Both the position numbers and the translations under genes were made by a program. A stretch of DNA of 64,000 nucleotides from Planctomycetaceae bacterium (lineage in GTDB: Bacteria > Planctomycetota > Planctomycetia > Planctomycetales > Planctomycetaceae). Below the pieces are notes generated by a model. The model was not told the DNA's origin, searched no databases, and saw only the letters and a list, made by a program, of their open reading frames with translations. This document shows positions 63,559-64,000 of the stretch, one piece after another (position 1 is the first letter of the stretch; every line of letters starts with the position of its first letter). The stretch is taken from NCBI GenBank assembly GCA_041398785.1, contig JAWKUA010000020.1, positions 93,310 to 157,309 of the forward strand. The letters run 5' to 3'.

Positions 63559-64000
63559 TCAAAATAAGCGATCCTGCCGCGACGCCTTCGAATGCCAGCT
63601 CAGATAATCGGACAACCTCAGCTTCCGGCGAGTACTCTCCGACGTCATGTACCGCAGCTTGCCGAAAATCGGACGTTCGGGCCCCCACGCTCGGTCGTAG
63701 CGGCCCAGCACCCAGAAGATGCCGGAATACGAATTTGGATTGCGGCCGTCGACTGCGAAGCGGTTGTTCAGATCGATCATGACGTCCAGAGCCTGCTGAG
63801 CAGTCTCGGACCATTCGTAAATCTTCTTGCCCCACAACATCCGCAGGTAATTGTGCATGCGGCCTTCGGTGACCAATTCCGTCTGGGCTGCGTTCCAGAT
63901 TTCGTCGGCCGTCTGAGCGTGGCACAACTCGTCGGCAGAATATTTTTCCGGACGCGGATCGCCGGCGTGTTCCTGAATCGTCTTCAGTGCCCAGTCGGGA
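63559..64000 (-). CDS. Class II deoxyribodipyrimidine photolyase, C-terminal part (cut by window end)
   Basis: The minus-strand frame is open to the window edge, so the N-terminus lies beyond 64000. The visible 146 residues match the helical FAD domain of class II CPD photolyases: EIWNAAQTELVTEGRMHNYL, RMLWGKKIYEWS, DGRNPNSYSGIFWVLGRYDR and AWGPERPIFGKLRYM. It repairs cyclobutane pyrimidine dimers with light. The stop at 63559 follows a short tail (LSWHSKASRQDRLF). Confidence 0.9.
   Translation of the reverse strand, partial: PDWALKTIQEHAGDPRPEKYSADELCHAQTADEIWNAAQTELVTEGRMHNYLRMLWGKKIYEWSETAQQALDVMIDLNNRFAVDGRNPNSYSGIFWVLGRYDRAWGPERPIFGKLRYMTSESTRRKLRLSDYLSWHSKASRQDRLF

Noticed and set aside
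1..64000. CRISPR array, tRNA, rRNA or riboswitch
   Set aside because: No regularly spaced short repeats, cloverleaf-like sequence or rRNA stretch was noticed while reading; small RNAs cannot be excluded without covariance searches.

Overview
The window looks like planctomycete chromosome (Planctomycetota, Planctomycetia; a Planctomycetaceae or Fuerstiella-like bacterium is my best guess). The reasons are the gene families: several PVC-type c-type cytochrome fusion proteins (20266-22221, 38778-41210, 47788-50784), a GEVED/cadherin-like giant surface protein, a PPC-domain protein paired with a DUF1549/DUF1553-type protein, an FG-GAP/VCBS protein, and membrane proteins with long disordered Pro/Glu-rich regions. 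KdsB implies Kdo and a Gram-negative outer membrane. Base composition is GC-rich throughout (roughly 60 % by eye). Long antisense open frames are therefore common and were discarded. No rRNA, tRNA or CRISPR array was seen.

Layout. 1-4669: C-terminal part of a giant secreted repeat protein, closed by a perfect hairpin. 4771-8511: a two-gene ABC exporter (minus strand) with one intact and one degenerate ATPase subunit. 8804-14470: plus-strand housekeeping genes (PurU, endonuclease III, TrkH/KtrB) and a lipoprotein. 14486-22221: minus-strand run with an FAH-family enzyme, RluD-type pseudouridine synthase, YfgM-like membrane protein, Ycf46-like AAA ATPase, KdsB and a HEAT/cupredoxin/cytochrome c protein. 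22943-27276: carboxypeptidase-regulatory-like repeat protein, an amino-acid permease broken by one base, a REP-like element and a GNAT enzyme.

27397-36433 is a surface-glycan or protein-glycosylation island: WbqC-family protein, two DegT-fold aminotransferases, a TPR/OGT (SPINDLY-type) glycosyltransferase, an orphan protein translationally coupled on both sides, a sulfotransferase broken by one base, and two SAM methyltransferases. 36827-41210 is a PPC + DUF1549/DUF1553 pair. 41211-43615 is a gene-poor scar holding a decayed IS110-family transposase bracketed by two kinds of dispersed repeat.

43616-64000 holds an FG-GAP protein, a phosphatase-DUF1572 fusion, a zinc-ribbon membrane protein, a large haem protein, then the most intriguing pair: an SLBB-like single-pass membrane protein (51277-53208) overlapping a divergent actin/MreB-fold protein (53205-54245). 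Next come an ExbD plus membrane-anchored terpenoid-cyclase-fold protein without ExbB, a Tat-exported His-rich unknown, a transglutaminase, a small acidic unknown, a degenerate M14-peptidase-like lipoprotein, a bacterial PH-like membrane protein and the C-terminal half of a class II photolyase cut by the window edge.

The best candidates for something undescribed are the SLBB/actin-fold pair, the phosphatase-DUF1572 fusion, the ExbD/cyclase-fold pair and the glycosylation island with its orphan gene. Two single-base frameshifts in short homopolymers (25458-25460 and 34330-34332) may be sequencing errors. All functional calls come from reading motifs by eye; no search was run.
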